A stretch of 36,015 bases of DNA, taken from positions 1 to 36,015 of the forward strand of contig CAJMSL010000003.1 in NCBI GenBank assembly GCA_905216045.1, given 5' to 3'. Shown piece by piece: positions 16,846 through 24,515 of this stretch (positions are counted from its first letter, which is position 1; each line of letters opens with the position of its first letter). The translations under genes were made by a program, and so were the position numbers. The stretch comes from an uncultured bacterium. GTDB taxonomy: Bacteria; Actinomycetota; Coriobacteriia; Coriobacteriales; Coriobacteriaceae. Below the pieces are notes generated by a model. It did no database searches, was not told the origin of the DNA, and saw only the letters and a list, made by a program, of their open reading frames with translations.

Positions 16846-16918
16846 AAGACAGTGGCTCATTCGATGTCAGTCGCCAAAAGCGAGCGAGCCGCATTTGCGC
16901 CAAGGTGACGTGAAATGA

Positions 16919-16947
16919 GAGGGCGCTGACCTTCTGGTCGCGCCCTC
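16919..16947. terminator. Hairpin downstream of the nitroreductase gene
   Basis: GAGGGCG..TGACC pairs with GGTC.CGCCCTC across a TTCT loop with one bulge. On the minus strand it is followed by TCTCATTT, so it may terminate the nitroreductase transcript about 80 bases past its stop. It is not a classic U-run. Confidence 0.4.
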
Positions 16948-17026
16948 GAAATTGAACGTCAGATTGGCGTGAATGCGGCCCGCGCAGCGTCAACGAGCCC
17001 GCCGTTCGGTAGAATGGCGGAACTAA

Positions 17027-17548
17027 TTACCTTACGTAGACCACGTTGTCGCGGCGGGGTTTGGGCTCGGGCAGCGTGTCCTCGGCATAGCCCAGAATGC
17101 AGTGACCGACACCACGCAGGCTGCCGTCGGCGGGTAGACCCCAACTGGCCAGTAGCTCCAGGCCCTCGGGCGAATCGAAAACCTCGTGGGCGCGATGAAT
17201 CCAGCACGAATCAACGCCCAGCGCATAGGCAGCGTTGAGCAGGTTGCCCATGGCGAGCGAGCCGTCTTCCAGATGTGTGGGCACGCTGCGGTCAACCAGC
17301 ACCACCACAACGGTCTTGGCGCCATAGAAGGGGTCGCTGTTGCTGCCCATGACTTGGGCGTTGAGCTGTGAGAGACGCTCGACGGTCGCGGGGTCGGTGA
17401 CGGCGACAAACGTCACCGGCTGGCGGCCCATGCCACTCGGTGCATATTGGCCGGCTTCGATAATACGTGCAAGCTTTTCAGCCTCGACGGGACGATCGCT
17501 GTAGTTGCGGCAGCTGCGGCGGTGAATGAGTGCTTCGATAGTCTCCAT
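17027..17548 (-). CDS. Nitroreductase-family FMN-dependent oxidoreductase
   Basis: This 173-aa enzyme belongs to the short nitroreductase family, which uses FMN and NAD(P)H to reduce nitro compounds, quinones or other substrates. FMN-binding residues are visible at the N-terminus (IHRRSCRNYSDRPV, about 8-21), in APSGMGRQPVTFVAV (about 36-50) and in GVDSCWIHRAHEVF (about 111-124). The C-terminal GHCILGYAE and PKPRR segments are typical. The start at 17548 is supported by AAGGAGA; a longer reading upstream has no ribosome site. It is monocistronic. The physiological substrate is unknown. Confidence 0.9.
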   Translation of the reverse strand: METIEALIHRRSCRNYSDRPVEAEKLARIIEAGQYAPSGMGRQPVTFVAVTDPATVERLSQLNAQVMGSNSDPFYGAKTVVVVLVDRSVPTHLEDGSLAMGNLLNAAYALGVDSCWIHRAHEVFDSPEGLELLASWGLPADGSLRGVGHCILGYAEDTLPEPKPRRDNVVYVR

Positions 17549-17762
17549 GGTGTCTCCTTGCGGTGGCGTTGCAGATGCCCCGTTCATACCCGTCGGGCTT
17601 AAACGATAGACGGTCAATTGCCCGGCCAAAAGGATAGATTCCAATTGGGAAAGTAGGTTTGCATAAAAGTACCTTCAGAATGTGACAAACAAATGGGATG
17701 GTTAAACGTTTTATCCCGTCTACCCTGCGGTTTTTTACCACTTGCCTAAATGACGAACGCAT

Positions 17763-17779
17763 AACCTTTGATAAAGGTT
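17763..17779. promoter_or_regulatory. Perfect palindrome upstream of the 96-residue protein gene
   Basis: AACCTTT and AAAGGTT flank a central GAT, a 17-base operator-like dyad 63 bases before the next ATG. The surrounding 300 bases (17549-17842) are AT-richer than elsewhere and hold no gene I can support. Confidence 0.4.
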
Positions 17780-17842
17780 TTACTAAAGGAGTACCAACGT
17801 TTATCAATGCGCCGTGGTGGCGCCGGGCCAGGAGGTAACATC

Positions 17843-18133
17843 ATGTTCCAGGCTGGAGATGTCGTCGAGACCGATTTCGAAGGATTTCTGAAGCTGCTGC
17901 GTTCCAAGACGCGCGCTTTCGTGTCGATCAACGATCACGAGTACTACATCACGCACACCGATGGCTATTGGCGTGTTCAGGATTGCGAGGCCCTCAACGA
18001 CAAGGGCCACTTTACTGACTGCTCCGAGCTGGTCAACACGGTCTGCGAGGTCGTCGAGCTGCCGTGGATTGCCGGCAAGAGCCTGCATGACAGCTTCTCG
18101 GGTGCTACGGTCTATGAGGCCGTCGCTGCTTAA
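17843..18133 (+). CDS. Small cytoplasmic protein of unknown function
   Basis: I do not recognise this 96-aa protein. It is soluble, mildly acidic, rich in Asp/Glu and aromatic residues, with no signal or membrane segment. Readable features are EYYITHTDGYWRVQDCEAL in the middle and two cysteines in the second half. A strong AGGAGG ribosome site precedes ATG 17843, and a very strong terminator follows, so it is surely expressed, alone, under its own control. The palindrome at 17763 may be its operator. Confidence 0.75.
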   Translation: MFQAGDVVETDFEGFLKLLRSKTRAFVSINDHEYYITHTDGYWRVQDCEALNDKGHFTDCSELVNTVCEVVELPWIAGKSLHDSFSGATVYEAVAA

Positions 18134-18159
18134 CAGCCAACACTCGATATTCTCTCGCA

Positions 18160-18195
18160 ACCGCCGGCGCCGCCCCCGCGCCGGCGGTCTTTTTT
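18160..18195 (+). terminator. Rho-independent terminator of the 96-residue protein gene
   Basis: ACCGCCGGCGC (18160-18170) pairs perfectly with GCGCCGGCGGT (18178-18188), followed by CTTTTTTG. Confidence 0.93.
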
Positions 18196-18237
18196 GTCGA
18201 TATGCTTATGTAGAGCCGACCATAAACAACGAGCTTG

Positions 18238-18266
18238 TTGACGATAGTCAAAACTCGGACTAATGT
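18238..18266 (+). promoter_or_regulatory. Promoter of the MarR-ABC exporter operon
   Basis: TTGACG (18238-18243) and TAATGT (18261-18266) are separated by exactly 17 bases. The predicted start near 18273 lies only about 28 bases before ATG 18301. An operator-like repeat fills the spacer. Confidence 0.75.
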
Positions 18267-18296
18267 AGAGATATTAATTGGTCAAAACTCGGACTA
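18247..18296 (+). promoter_or_regulatory. Tandem operator-like repeats over the MarR promoter
   Basis: GTCAAAACTCGGACTA is repeated exactly at 18247-18262 and 18281-18296, a 34-base period. The first copy fills the spacer between the -35 and -10 boxes; the second covers the start of the transcript. Each copy is weakly dyadic (GTC..GAC). The likely ligand is the MarR protein encoded downstream, as an autorepressor. Confidence 0.65.
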
Positions 18297-18300
18297 TCGA

Positions 18301-18813
18301 ATGGTGGGAGAGATGAATAGTGCAGTTAGCCCGGTCGATTTCGACCGGATGCTCAACGGGCTTGACCGTATCTATTCGGAGTTCGCGCGCGCCTGCGGGC
18401 TTTCGGACTGCGCCTACTGGATGCTCGTCGACACGAGTGCGGCGGGCGGAAGCGTTGCCGTGAGTCGGCTGACGAGTGAATGGTTCTACAGCAAACAGAC
18501 CATCAATTCGGCGATCAAGACGCTTAGGGCGCGAGGGCTTGCGACGTTGGAGTTTGCCGAAGGTAGTCGTAAGAACAAGGTTGTGCGACTGACCGAAGAA
18601 GGCGTGCGGTTTGCCAAGCGCTACGCGTTGCCAGCGCAAAAAGCCGAGCAACAGGCATTCGAGGCGCTCGAGCCGTGGGAACAGCGCGAGATCATGCGCT
18701 TGGTCGGTAAGTTCTCCCATGTTCTTAACGAAGAGTGCGAGGCATTTAAACGGCAAGTGGCCGCTGAGAACGAGGCTGACGATAAGAGCGAAGGGGAGAC
18801 ATGCGACTCTTAA
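18301..18813 (+). CDS. MarR-family transcriptional regulator
   Basis: This 170-aa winged-helix regulator has the DNA-binding core at about residues 52-98 (VSRLTSEWFYSKQTINSAIKTLRARGL, then the wing EFAEGSRKNKVVRLT), flanked by the dimerisation helices. MarR proteins typically repress a neighbouring exporter and release DNA on binding a drug or phenolic compound. The stop overlaps the first exporter gene (ATG 18801), so all three genes form one operon. The start is uncertain: ATG 18301 has no clear ribosome site and ATG 18313 has one too close. A TTG at 18235 lies upstream of the predicted transcription start and is unlikely. Confidence 0.85.
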   Translation: MVGEMNSAVSPVDFDRMLNGLDRIYSEFARACGLSDCAYWMLVDTSAAGGSVAVSRLTSEWFYSKQTINSAIKTLRARGLATLEFAEGSRKNKVVRLTEEGVRFAKRYALPAQKAEQQAFEALEPWEQREIMRLVGKFSHVLNEECEAFKRQVAAENEADDKSEGETCDS

Positions 18814-20537
18814 TGAGGTTTATGAGGCCGTATCGCGGGCTGATTGCGGTGACGCTGTTTGCGGTGCTGATAGATAACGTCGGTACGCTGTTGGTTCCCA
18901 CGATGCTGGCGAACATGGTCAACACCGGTATTACCACGGGCGATGTCGACTACATTTTACGCAACGGCCTGTACATGCTTATCGCGACCGGCATGGCCAG
19001 CGGCGGCACGGTGCTGGGCTGCTATCTTTCGGCGCGCCTGGCCGCCAACGTGGCCTGCGATATCCGCAATGCCGTGTACGACAAGTCGCTCGAACTCGCG
19101 GCTAGCGACTTTGAGCGCTTTGGCACGGGTTCGATGATCACACGCTCGCTCAACGACATCAACGTGATTCAGCAAGCTGTCCTTCAGACGATTCAGTTGG
19201 TGCTGCCGGTGCCGTTCTTGGCCGTGGCAGGCATCATTTTTGCTTGGTTCATCGATCCCGCCATGGGCACGCTGCTGGGTGTGGTCGTTGCGATCGTGCT
19301 GGTGGCGGCGGTCTTTACGGTGGCTAACGCCGCGCCGATCTTTATGCGCCTGCAGAGCTTTATCGACCGCATGAACGTGGTGCTGCGCGAGAACATCGTG
19401 GGCGTGCGCGTCATCCGCGCATTTAACAAGGAGCGCCACGAGGAGCAGCGCCTGGACGAGGTGTTTAGCGATTACGCGGCCAACGCCATCAAGGTCAACC
19501 ACCTGTTTGTGGGTCTCGACAGTTCCAGCTTCTTTTTGATGAATATCGCCGAGGTGGCGGTGCTGTGGGTGGGCGGCAACCGCGCGGGCGTCCACGCCAT
19601 GCAAATCGGCAGCATCTCGGCCGTGTTGGAATACGCGATCTTGATCCTGTTCTTTGTGATGATGGCGCAGATGGTGATTCTGACGCTTCCGCGCGCTGCG
19701 GCGTGCCTCAACCGCGCGCAACAGGTGCTCGAAATCGAGCCGAGCATCGTGGACGGCAAGGCAACGCTGGGCGACGGGGCGCCTGAGTCCGCAGATGGTG
19801 CCGACGCGGTTGCCGTGTTCGACCATATGTCGTTCCGTTTTGACGATGCCGACGAGGACACCCTGTGCGACCTGAGTTTTGCCTGCCGCCGCGGACAGAC
19901 GACCGCGATCGTGGGCTCAACGGGCTCGGGCAAGTCAACGGTGGCCAAGCTTTTGCTTCGCTTCCACGATGCCACGAAGGGCGCCATTCGCCTGAACGGC
20001 GTTGACCTGCGCGACCTTTCGCAAGGTGAGATTCGCGGGCATATCGCTTACGTGCCGCAGAAGGCGTGGCTGTTCTCGGGCACGGTGGCGAGCAACCTGC
20101 GCTTTGGCAACGAGGGCGCGACTGATGCCGACATGCTCCATGCGCTGGAGGTTGCCCAGAGCACCTTTGTGCTCGATCAGCCCCAGGGGCTCGATACTCC
20201 GGTATCCCAGGGCGGCACGAACTTCTCGGGCGGTCAGCGCCAGCGCCTGGCGATCGCCCGCGCACTCATGAAGCATGCCGATCTATATATCTTCGATGAC
20301 AGTTTTTCGGCCCTGGACTTTAAGACCGATGCCGCCCTGCGCCATGCGCTGCAGGACGAGACGCGCGATGCCGCGGTGCTCATCATCGCGCAACGTATCT
20401 CGACTATTTTGCATGCCGATCAGATCGTGGTGCTCAAAGACGGCGAGATCGTGGGCCTAGGCACGCACGACGAGCTCATGGAAACCTGCGAGGTGTACCG
20501 CGCTATCGCGGAATCGCAGATGAAGGGAGGTGAGTAG
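18801..20537 (+). CDS. Heterodimeric ABC exporter, degenerate-site subunit (TM287-like)
   Basis: This 578-aa half-transporter has six membrane helices (about 1-300) and a nucleotide-binding domain. Walker A is GSTGSGKST (372-380) and the signature FSGGQRQR (475-482) is canonical. The Walker B catalytic Glu is replaced by Asp (IFDDSFSALD, Asp500) and the switch His by Gln (IIAQRIST, Gln531). Walker B and switch residue therefore make a non-hydrolytic site, as in the TM287 half of heterodimeric exporters. It pairs with the next gene, which supplies the intact catalytic residues. Its ATG overlaps the MarR gene, with AAGGGGAGA upstream. The substrate is probably a drug or other amphiphile. Confidence 0.92.
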   Translation: MRLLMRFMRPYRGLIAVTLFAVLIDNVGTLLVPTMLANMVNTGITTGDVDYILRNGLYMLIATGMASGGTVLGCYLSARLAANVACDIRNAVYDKSLELAASDFERFGTGSMITRSLNDINVIQQAVLQTIQLVLPVPFLAVAGIIFAWFIDPAMGTLLGVVVAIVLVAAVFTVANAAPIFMRLQSFIDRMNVVLRENIVGVRVIRAFNKERHEEQRLDEVFSDYAANAIKVNHLFVGLDSSSFFLMNIAEVAVLWVGGNRAGVHAMQIGSISAVLEYAILILFFVMMAQMVILTLPRAAACLNRAQQVLEIEPSIVDGKATLGDGAPESADGADAVAVFDHMSFRFDDADEDTLCDLSFACRRGQTTAIVGSTGSGKSTVAKLLLRFHDATKGAIRLNGVDLRDLSQGEIRGHIAYVPQKAWLFSGTVASNLRFGNEGATDADMLHALEVAQSTFVLDQPQGLDTPVSQGGTNFSGGQRQRLAIARALMKHADLYIFDDSFSALDFKTDAALRHALQDETRDAAVLIIAQRISTILHADQIVVLKDGEIVGLGTHDELMETCEVYRAIAESQMKGGE

Positions 20538-20538
20538 C

Positions 20539-22539
20539 ATGACCGAGGAGCTCAAGAAGCAGGCCATCGCCGAGGATGCCGCGGTTGCAGAGACAGTTGA
20601 GGAGACGGGCGCCACACCCGGCCTGGACGAAGCCGCCAAGGCGGCGGAGCGCGAGGCTCGCCGCCAGGCACTCTACGAGGAAAACGAGCGCGCCGAGGAC
20701 GAGCGCGCCCGCGCTGAGGCAGAGCGCATGCGCGATGTGGACGACGAGGACGAGGACGAGAAACCCCGCGACACCTGGGCGACGGTGCGCCGCCTGTGGA
20801 GCGAGGCTGCCGGTGACCATTGGCGCTTCTATATCGTGTTCGCGAGCATCGTGTTCTATGCCATCTTTAACACCGCTGCGCCGGCATATAGCGCCCGCGT
20901 GATCGATGAGCTGTGGGGCCACATTCAGGTGGCGTTTGCCAACGACACCACCTTCAACATCACCTGGGAGAACTGCGGCAGGACCATCTTCATCTACTTT
21001 ATGATCTGGACGGCCGCTGCCTCGTTCTACGCGCTCCAGAGCTTTTTGATGTCGAGCGTGGCCGAACGCCTTAACCTGCACCTGCGTAACCGCATCGCTC
21101 AAAAGCTCAACCGTCTGCCGCTTGCCTTCTTTGATGCGCATCGTCCCGGCGAGGTCGTCAGCCGTGCGACCAACGACTTAGACAAGATGTCTGAGAGCAT
21201 GCAGCGCGGCTTGCTGCAGCTTCTGGTGTCGATCGGTACCGTGGTGGGCGCCGTGAGCGTGATGTTCGTGTTTAGCGTGCCGCTCACGCTTGTCTTTTTG
21301 TTCTTTACGGCGCTTTCGCTGCTGGTGACGAAGGTCGTTTCGCGCCGCACGCACGATGTGACGGGCGAGCGCCAGGAGTGGGTGTCCAAGATTACGAGCG
21401 CGGTCGAGGAAGGCTACTCGGGCCGTCTGGTGATCCGTGCGTTTAACCGCGAGCGCCAGAGCTCTGCCGAGGTGCACGAGGCTTCGAAGGAGCTGGCGCG
21501 TGTGAGCACCAAGGCCGACTTTATGATTAACGCCGTCGGCCCCGCGGTGCGCTTTATCGGCCGCTTGGCGCAGATCGTGATTGCGCTTGTGGGCTGCAGC
21601 ATGCTGGTTGCCGGGCATATGACCGTCGGCGTGTTCCAGGCGTTCTTCCAGTTTATCTATGAGGCATCCGAGCCCATGACGCAGCTGTCGTTTACCTTTA
21701 ACTCGCTGCAGAGCGCGCTGGCGAGCGCCGAGCGCGTGTTCGACCTGCTCGACGAGTCCGAGATGGAAGCCGATCCGTTGCCGGCGGCCGCCGCCAAGCT
21801 GCCGGGCAAGGTTGAGGGCCGTGTTGCCTTTGAACACGTGCGCTTTGGTTATGCGCCCGACAAGCCGCTTATGCGCGACGTGTCGTTTACCGCCGAGCCG
21901 GGCCAAAAGATCGCGGTGGTGGGAACCACGGGTGCGGGTAAGACCACGCTCATCAACCTGCTCATGCGCTTTTACGAGATCGACGGCGGCCGCATTACGC
22001 TCGACGGCGTGGACACGAGCCGCATGGACCGCGGCGAGCTGCGCCAGCAGTTTGGCATGGTGTTGCAGGACGCCTGGCTGTTCGATGGCACCATTGCCGA
22101 GAACATCGCCTATGGCTGTCCCGAGGCGACGCGCGAGGAGATTGTCGCGGCCGCACGTGCCGCTCAGGTCGACTTCTTTGTGCGCACTATGCCGCAGGGC
22201 TACGACACGCGTGTGGCTAACGATGCCGAGAGCATCAGCCAGGGCCAACGTCAGCTGCTGACCATCGCGCGCGTGCTGCTCAACAACCCGGCGATCCTCA
22301 TCCTGGACGAAGCGACGTCGAGTGTGGACACGCGCACCGAGCTCGCCATCGGCCGCGCCATGGACGCGCTCATGCGCGGGCGCACGAGCTTTGTGATCGC
22401 GCACCGTCTGTCGACGATCGTCGATGCCGTCCTCATCCTGGTCATGGATCACGGCAATATCATCGAGCAGGGTACGCACCAGGAGCTGCTGGCTGCCGAG
22501 GGCGCTTATGCCGACCTCTACCTAAGCCAGTTCGCATAA
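20539..22539 (+). CDS. Heterodimeric ABC exporter, catalytic-site subunit (TM288-like)
   Basis: This 666-aa half-transporter is partner to the preceding gene. It has canonical Walker A (GTTGAGKTT), Walker B (ILILDEATSSVD) and switch His (VIAHRLST), but a non-canonical signature, ISQGQRQL instead of LSGGQ, which is the complement expected in a heterodimer with one degenerate site. It has an unusual N-terminal extension of about 85 residues, very rich in Glu/Asp/Ala/Arg and predicted helical, before the first membrane helix. ATG 20539 lies one base after the upstream stop and has GGGAGG. It ends the MarR operon. A repeat and a terminator follow. Confidence 0.92.
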   Translation: MTEELKKQAIAEDAAVAETVEETGATPGLDEAAKAAEREARRQALYEENERAEDERARAEAERMRDVDDEDEDEKPRDTWATVRRLWSEAAGDHWRFYIVFASIVFYAIFNTAAPAYSARVIDELWGHIQVAFANDTTFNITWENCGRTIFIYFMIWTAAASFYALQSFLMSSVAERLNLHLRNRIAQKLNRLPLAFFDAHRPGEVVSRATNDLDKMSESMQRGLLQLLVSIGTVVGAVSVMFVFSVPLTLVFLFFTALSLLVTKVVSRRTHDVTGERQEWVSKITSAVEEGYSGRLVIRAFNRERQSSAEVHEASKELARVSTKADFMINAVGPAVRFIGRLAQIVIALVGCSMLVAGHMTVGVFQAFFQFIYEASEPMTQLSFTFNSLQSALASAERVFDLLDESEMEADPLPAAAAKLPGKVEGRVAFEHVRFGYAPDKPLMRDVSFTAEPGQKIAVVGTTGAGKTTLINLLMRFYEIDGGRITLDGVDTSRMDRGELRQQFGMVLQDAWLFDGTIAENIAYGCPEATREEIVAAARAAQVDFFVRTMPQGYDTRVANDAESISQGQRQLLTIARVLLNNPAILILDEATSSVDTRTELAIGRAMDALMRGRTSFVIAHRLSTIVDAVLILVMDHGNIIEQGTHQELLAAEGAYADLYLSQFA

Positions 22540-22540
22540 G

Positions 22541-22568
22541 GTGACAAAGGGGCAGTCCCGCATGTCAC
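22541..22568 (+). repeat. Hairpin repeat directly after the exporter stop codon
   Basis: GTGACA..GG and the reverse-complementary TGTCAC form the ends of a 28-base unit, with GGGGCAGTCCC in the middle. It begins one base after the TAA stop of the exporter gene. It resembles the other GGGAC-core hairpins in this window in size and position. Confidence 0.5.
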
Positions 22569-22576
22569 ATCGAAAA

Positions 22577-22613
22577 GAAGGCGCGCCGGGGGCGGATTCC
22601 CTGGCGCGCCTTT
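22577..22613. terminator. Bidirectional terminator between exporter operon and cysE
   Basis: AAAGGCGCGCC-type arms (22578-22587 and 22603-22612) pair perfectly around a 15-base loop, with A and T tracts outside on the respective strands. The two genes converge here. Confidence 0.75.
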
Positions 22614-22649
22614 GCGTTGGCGTTAATGCTGTGGCGGCTGCCCGCGGCC

Positions 22650-23354
22650 CTAGCGCTCGTCCACAAGCTTGGCGACGAGGGCTTTGAGCTCGGCCACCTC
22701 TCGCTCGAGTTCCTTGACGCGACGGGCGTTTTCGGTGATGCCCTGACGGTTGAGGGCGCTCTGCTCGGCGGCATCGTCGGGCATGTACTCGCGATGCTGC
22801 TTGGCGTCGAAGCTCTCCTCGAACACGCGGCAGCCGTTGCGCTTGATGATGCGCCCGGGCACGCCCACGACGGTGCAGTTGTCGGGCACGTCCTTGACGA
22901 CGACCGAGTTGCCGCCGATCTTGACGTTGTTGCCAATGTGGATGTTGCCAAGTACCTTGGCGCCCGTGCCCACCGTGACATTGTTGCCCAGGGTGGGGTG
23001 GCGTTTGCCGGTCTCGTTGCCGGTGCCGCCGAGCGTGACGCCCTGGTAGAGCACACAGTTGTCGCCCACGATGGCAGTCTCGCCAATAACGACGCCCATG
23101 GCGTGGTCGATAAAGAAGTGCTTGCCGATCTGCGCGGCGGGATGAATCTCGACGCCGGTGATGTGGCGGGTGATTTGCGAGAGCACACGGGCGAGCGAAC
23201 GATGGCCGTGCTCCCACAGCCAGTGCTCGGGCACGTGGTTCCACTTGGCGTGCAGGCCAGGGTAGGAAAGGAAGATGACCAGGGCATTTTGCGCGGCAGG
23301 GTCTTGCGCCTGGACGGTCTTGATGTCCTCACGAATGGTATTGATAAAGCTCAC
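22650..23354 (-). CDS. cysE: Serine O-acetyltransferase
   Basis: CysE makes O-acetylserine from serine and acetyl-CoA, the first committed step of cysteine synthesis. The 234-aa protein has the short N-terminal helical domain (EpsC type), then left-handed beta-helix hexapeptide repeats with the active-site segments FIDHAMGVVIGETAIVG (about 81-97) and LYQGVTLGGTG (102-112), the GKRHPTLGNNVTVG block and the acetyl-CoA loop GVPGRIIKR. The C-terminus carries an added coiled coil (about 207-233, Leu/Val heptads), beyond the usual family end. It starts with GTG at 23354, supported by AAGGGAGG. No cysK is adjacent. Confidence 0.93.
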   Translation of the reverse strand: MSFINTIREDIKTVQAQDPAAQNALVIFLSYPGLHAKWNHVPEHWLWEHGHRSLARVLSQITRHITGVEIHPAAQIGKHFFIDHAMGVVIGETAIVGDNCVLYQGVTLGGTGNETGKRHPTLGNNVTVGTGAKVLGNIHIGNNVKIGGNSVVVKDVPDNCTVVGVPGRIIKRNGCRVFEESFDAKQHREYMPDDAAEQSALNRQGITENARRVKELEREVAELKALVAKLVDER

Positions 23355-23399
23355 CGGCCGCCCTCCCTTAGCGCCGTGACAATGCGATTCAATAAAGTA

Positions 23400-23412
23400 T
23401 AGCGATTCGCTA
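23400..23412. promoter_or_regulatory. Palindrome in the cysE promoter
   Basis: TAGCGA and TCGCTA flank a central T. On the minus strand a TATACT -10 box directly adjoins it (revealed by AGTATA at 23396-23401), with only a weak -35 (TTCCTA-like). A regulator bound here would sit in the spacer, as a repressor of cysE might. Confidence 0.4.
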
Positions 23413-23578
23413 GGGATTAGGAAGGGCGATCTTGCTTTGCTTTGGGCGACAAGTGTCAGTTATGCAAACTTGTTGGTAATGAAGTAAGACTTTTGAGGGG
23501 TTTGGCCCGTGCTCGCATCGCAACCGTATACTGGTCAACTTGGACGTGTCCGCGCCCACAACTGAGAGGTTTTACTTC

Positions 23579-24226
23579 ATGGGTTTCATCAATTTTATCG
23601 CCGAGCTGCTTAAGGACCCGCGCACCGCGATCGCCAGCTGGATCGCCGCCGGCCCGCTTATGGCCTACGGCTGCGTGTTCCTAATCATCTTTATCGAGAC
23701 GGGCGTGGTGTTCTTCCCGTTCCTTCCCGGCGACTCGCTGCTGTTTGCCTCGGGCTTCTTTGCCCATAATGGCGGCTTTAACATCGTGGCGCTTCTGGCC
23801 ACCGCATGGGCTGCAGCCATCCTGGGCGATCAGTGCAACTTTATGATCGGCCACTTCTTTGGCCGCAAGATTATCGCCTCGGGCAAGGTAAAGGCCATGA
23901 CGCCCGAGCGCATCAAAAAGTCCGAGGATTTCCTGGATAAGTGGGGCCATCTGGCCATCTTCCTCGGTCGCTTCTTCCCGTTCATTCGCACCTTTGTGCC
24001 TTTTATCGCCGGTATGGGCGGCATGCATTGGCGCAACTTTGTCGTCTTTAACGTGCTAGGTGGCATTACCTGGTCGACGGTCTTTACGCTGCTGGGTTAC
24101 TTCTTTGGTGGCATTCCGTTTGTGCAGGAGCACTTTGAGCTGCTGATCATCGGCATTGTCGCCGTGTCGATCATCCCGACCGTGGTCGGTCTGGTTAAGG
24201 CTAAGCTCGGTAAAAAGAACGCCTAG
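23579..24226 (+). CDS. DedA-family membrane protein
   Basis: This 215-aa polytopic protein belongs to the DedA/SNARE-associated family, half of a set of proton-coupled lipid-carrier transporters (undecaprenyl phosphate or phospholipid flipping in characterised members). Family signatures are clear: Glu40 and FFPFLPGDSLLF (about 45-56) in the first re-entrant loop, and GRFFPFIRTFVPFIAGMG (130-147) with the conserved Arg137 in the second. ATG 23579 follows GAGAGG. It is monocistronic, with a good terminator after it. A TATACT box at 23527-23532 may be its -10, without a convincing -35. Confidence 0.9.
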   Translation: MGFINFIAELLKDPRTAIASWIAAGPLMAYGCVFLIIFIETGVVFFPFLPGDSLLFASGFFAHNGGFNIVALLATAWAAAILGDQCNFMIGHFFGRKIIASGKVKAMTPERIKKSEDFLDKWGHLAIFLGRFFPFIRTFVPFIAGMGGMHWRNFVVFNVLGGITWSTVFTLLGYFFGGIPFVQEHFELLIIGIVAVSIIPTVVGLVKAKLGKKNA

Positions 24227-24254
24227 TCCGAGCTTGTTTTCTGACGTTAATTCC

Positions 24255-24290
24255 AAGGCCCGTCATCGGATTCGATGGCGGGCCTTTTGT
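24255..24290 (+). terminator. Rho-independent terminator of the DedA gene
   Basis: AAGGCCCGTCATCG (24255-24268) pairs with CGATGGCGGGCCTT (24273-24286) with one G-T, and is followed by T residues. Confidence 0.9.
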
Positions 24291-24309
24291 GTTGGAGGCA
24301 AATGAAAAT

Positions 24310-24362
24310 ACTTTACTTAGTTAAAGAAAAACGTTTTATCCAAGGCGTGCGGGGAGTACAAT
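24310..24362 (+). promoter_or_regulatory. ilvE upstream operator and -10 box
   Basis: ACTTTACTTAGTTAAAG (24310-24326) nearly repeats the dyad at 157-176 upstream of the amino-acid ABC operon. A TACAAT -10 (24357-24362) follows, with a poor -35 (TTTTAT at 24334). The resulting leader is about 150 bases. I see no leader peptide rich in Leu/Ile/Val. Confidence 0.45.
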
Positions 24363-24515
24363 CACATGCATGCGAATCGACGTGCCATCGGCTTCGATGC
24401 TGCCCGCGTGTCCTGCCCGGCCCTACGCTCCGGGTATGCGACGTTGCGACGCGGCCGGCTTCGGTCCTTGCGTGCGGGTTCGCGAGTATGCAACCGTGTA
24501 TGTAAGGAGCGACAT

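Noticed and set aside
18235..18300. TTG start giving MarR a longer N-terminus
   Set aside because: It falls within the -35 box of a strong promoter, so it would not be transcribed from that promoter.
24366..24515. In-frame upstream start or leader peptide for ilvE
   Set aside because: The ATG at 24366 lies at or before the predicted transcription start. The peptide is Arg/Ala-rich with no run of Leu, Ile or Val codons, so no attenuator is supported.
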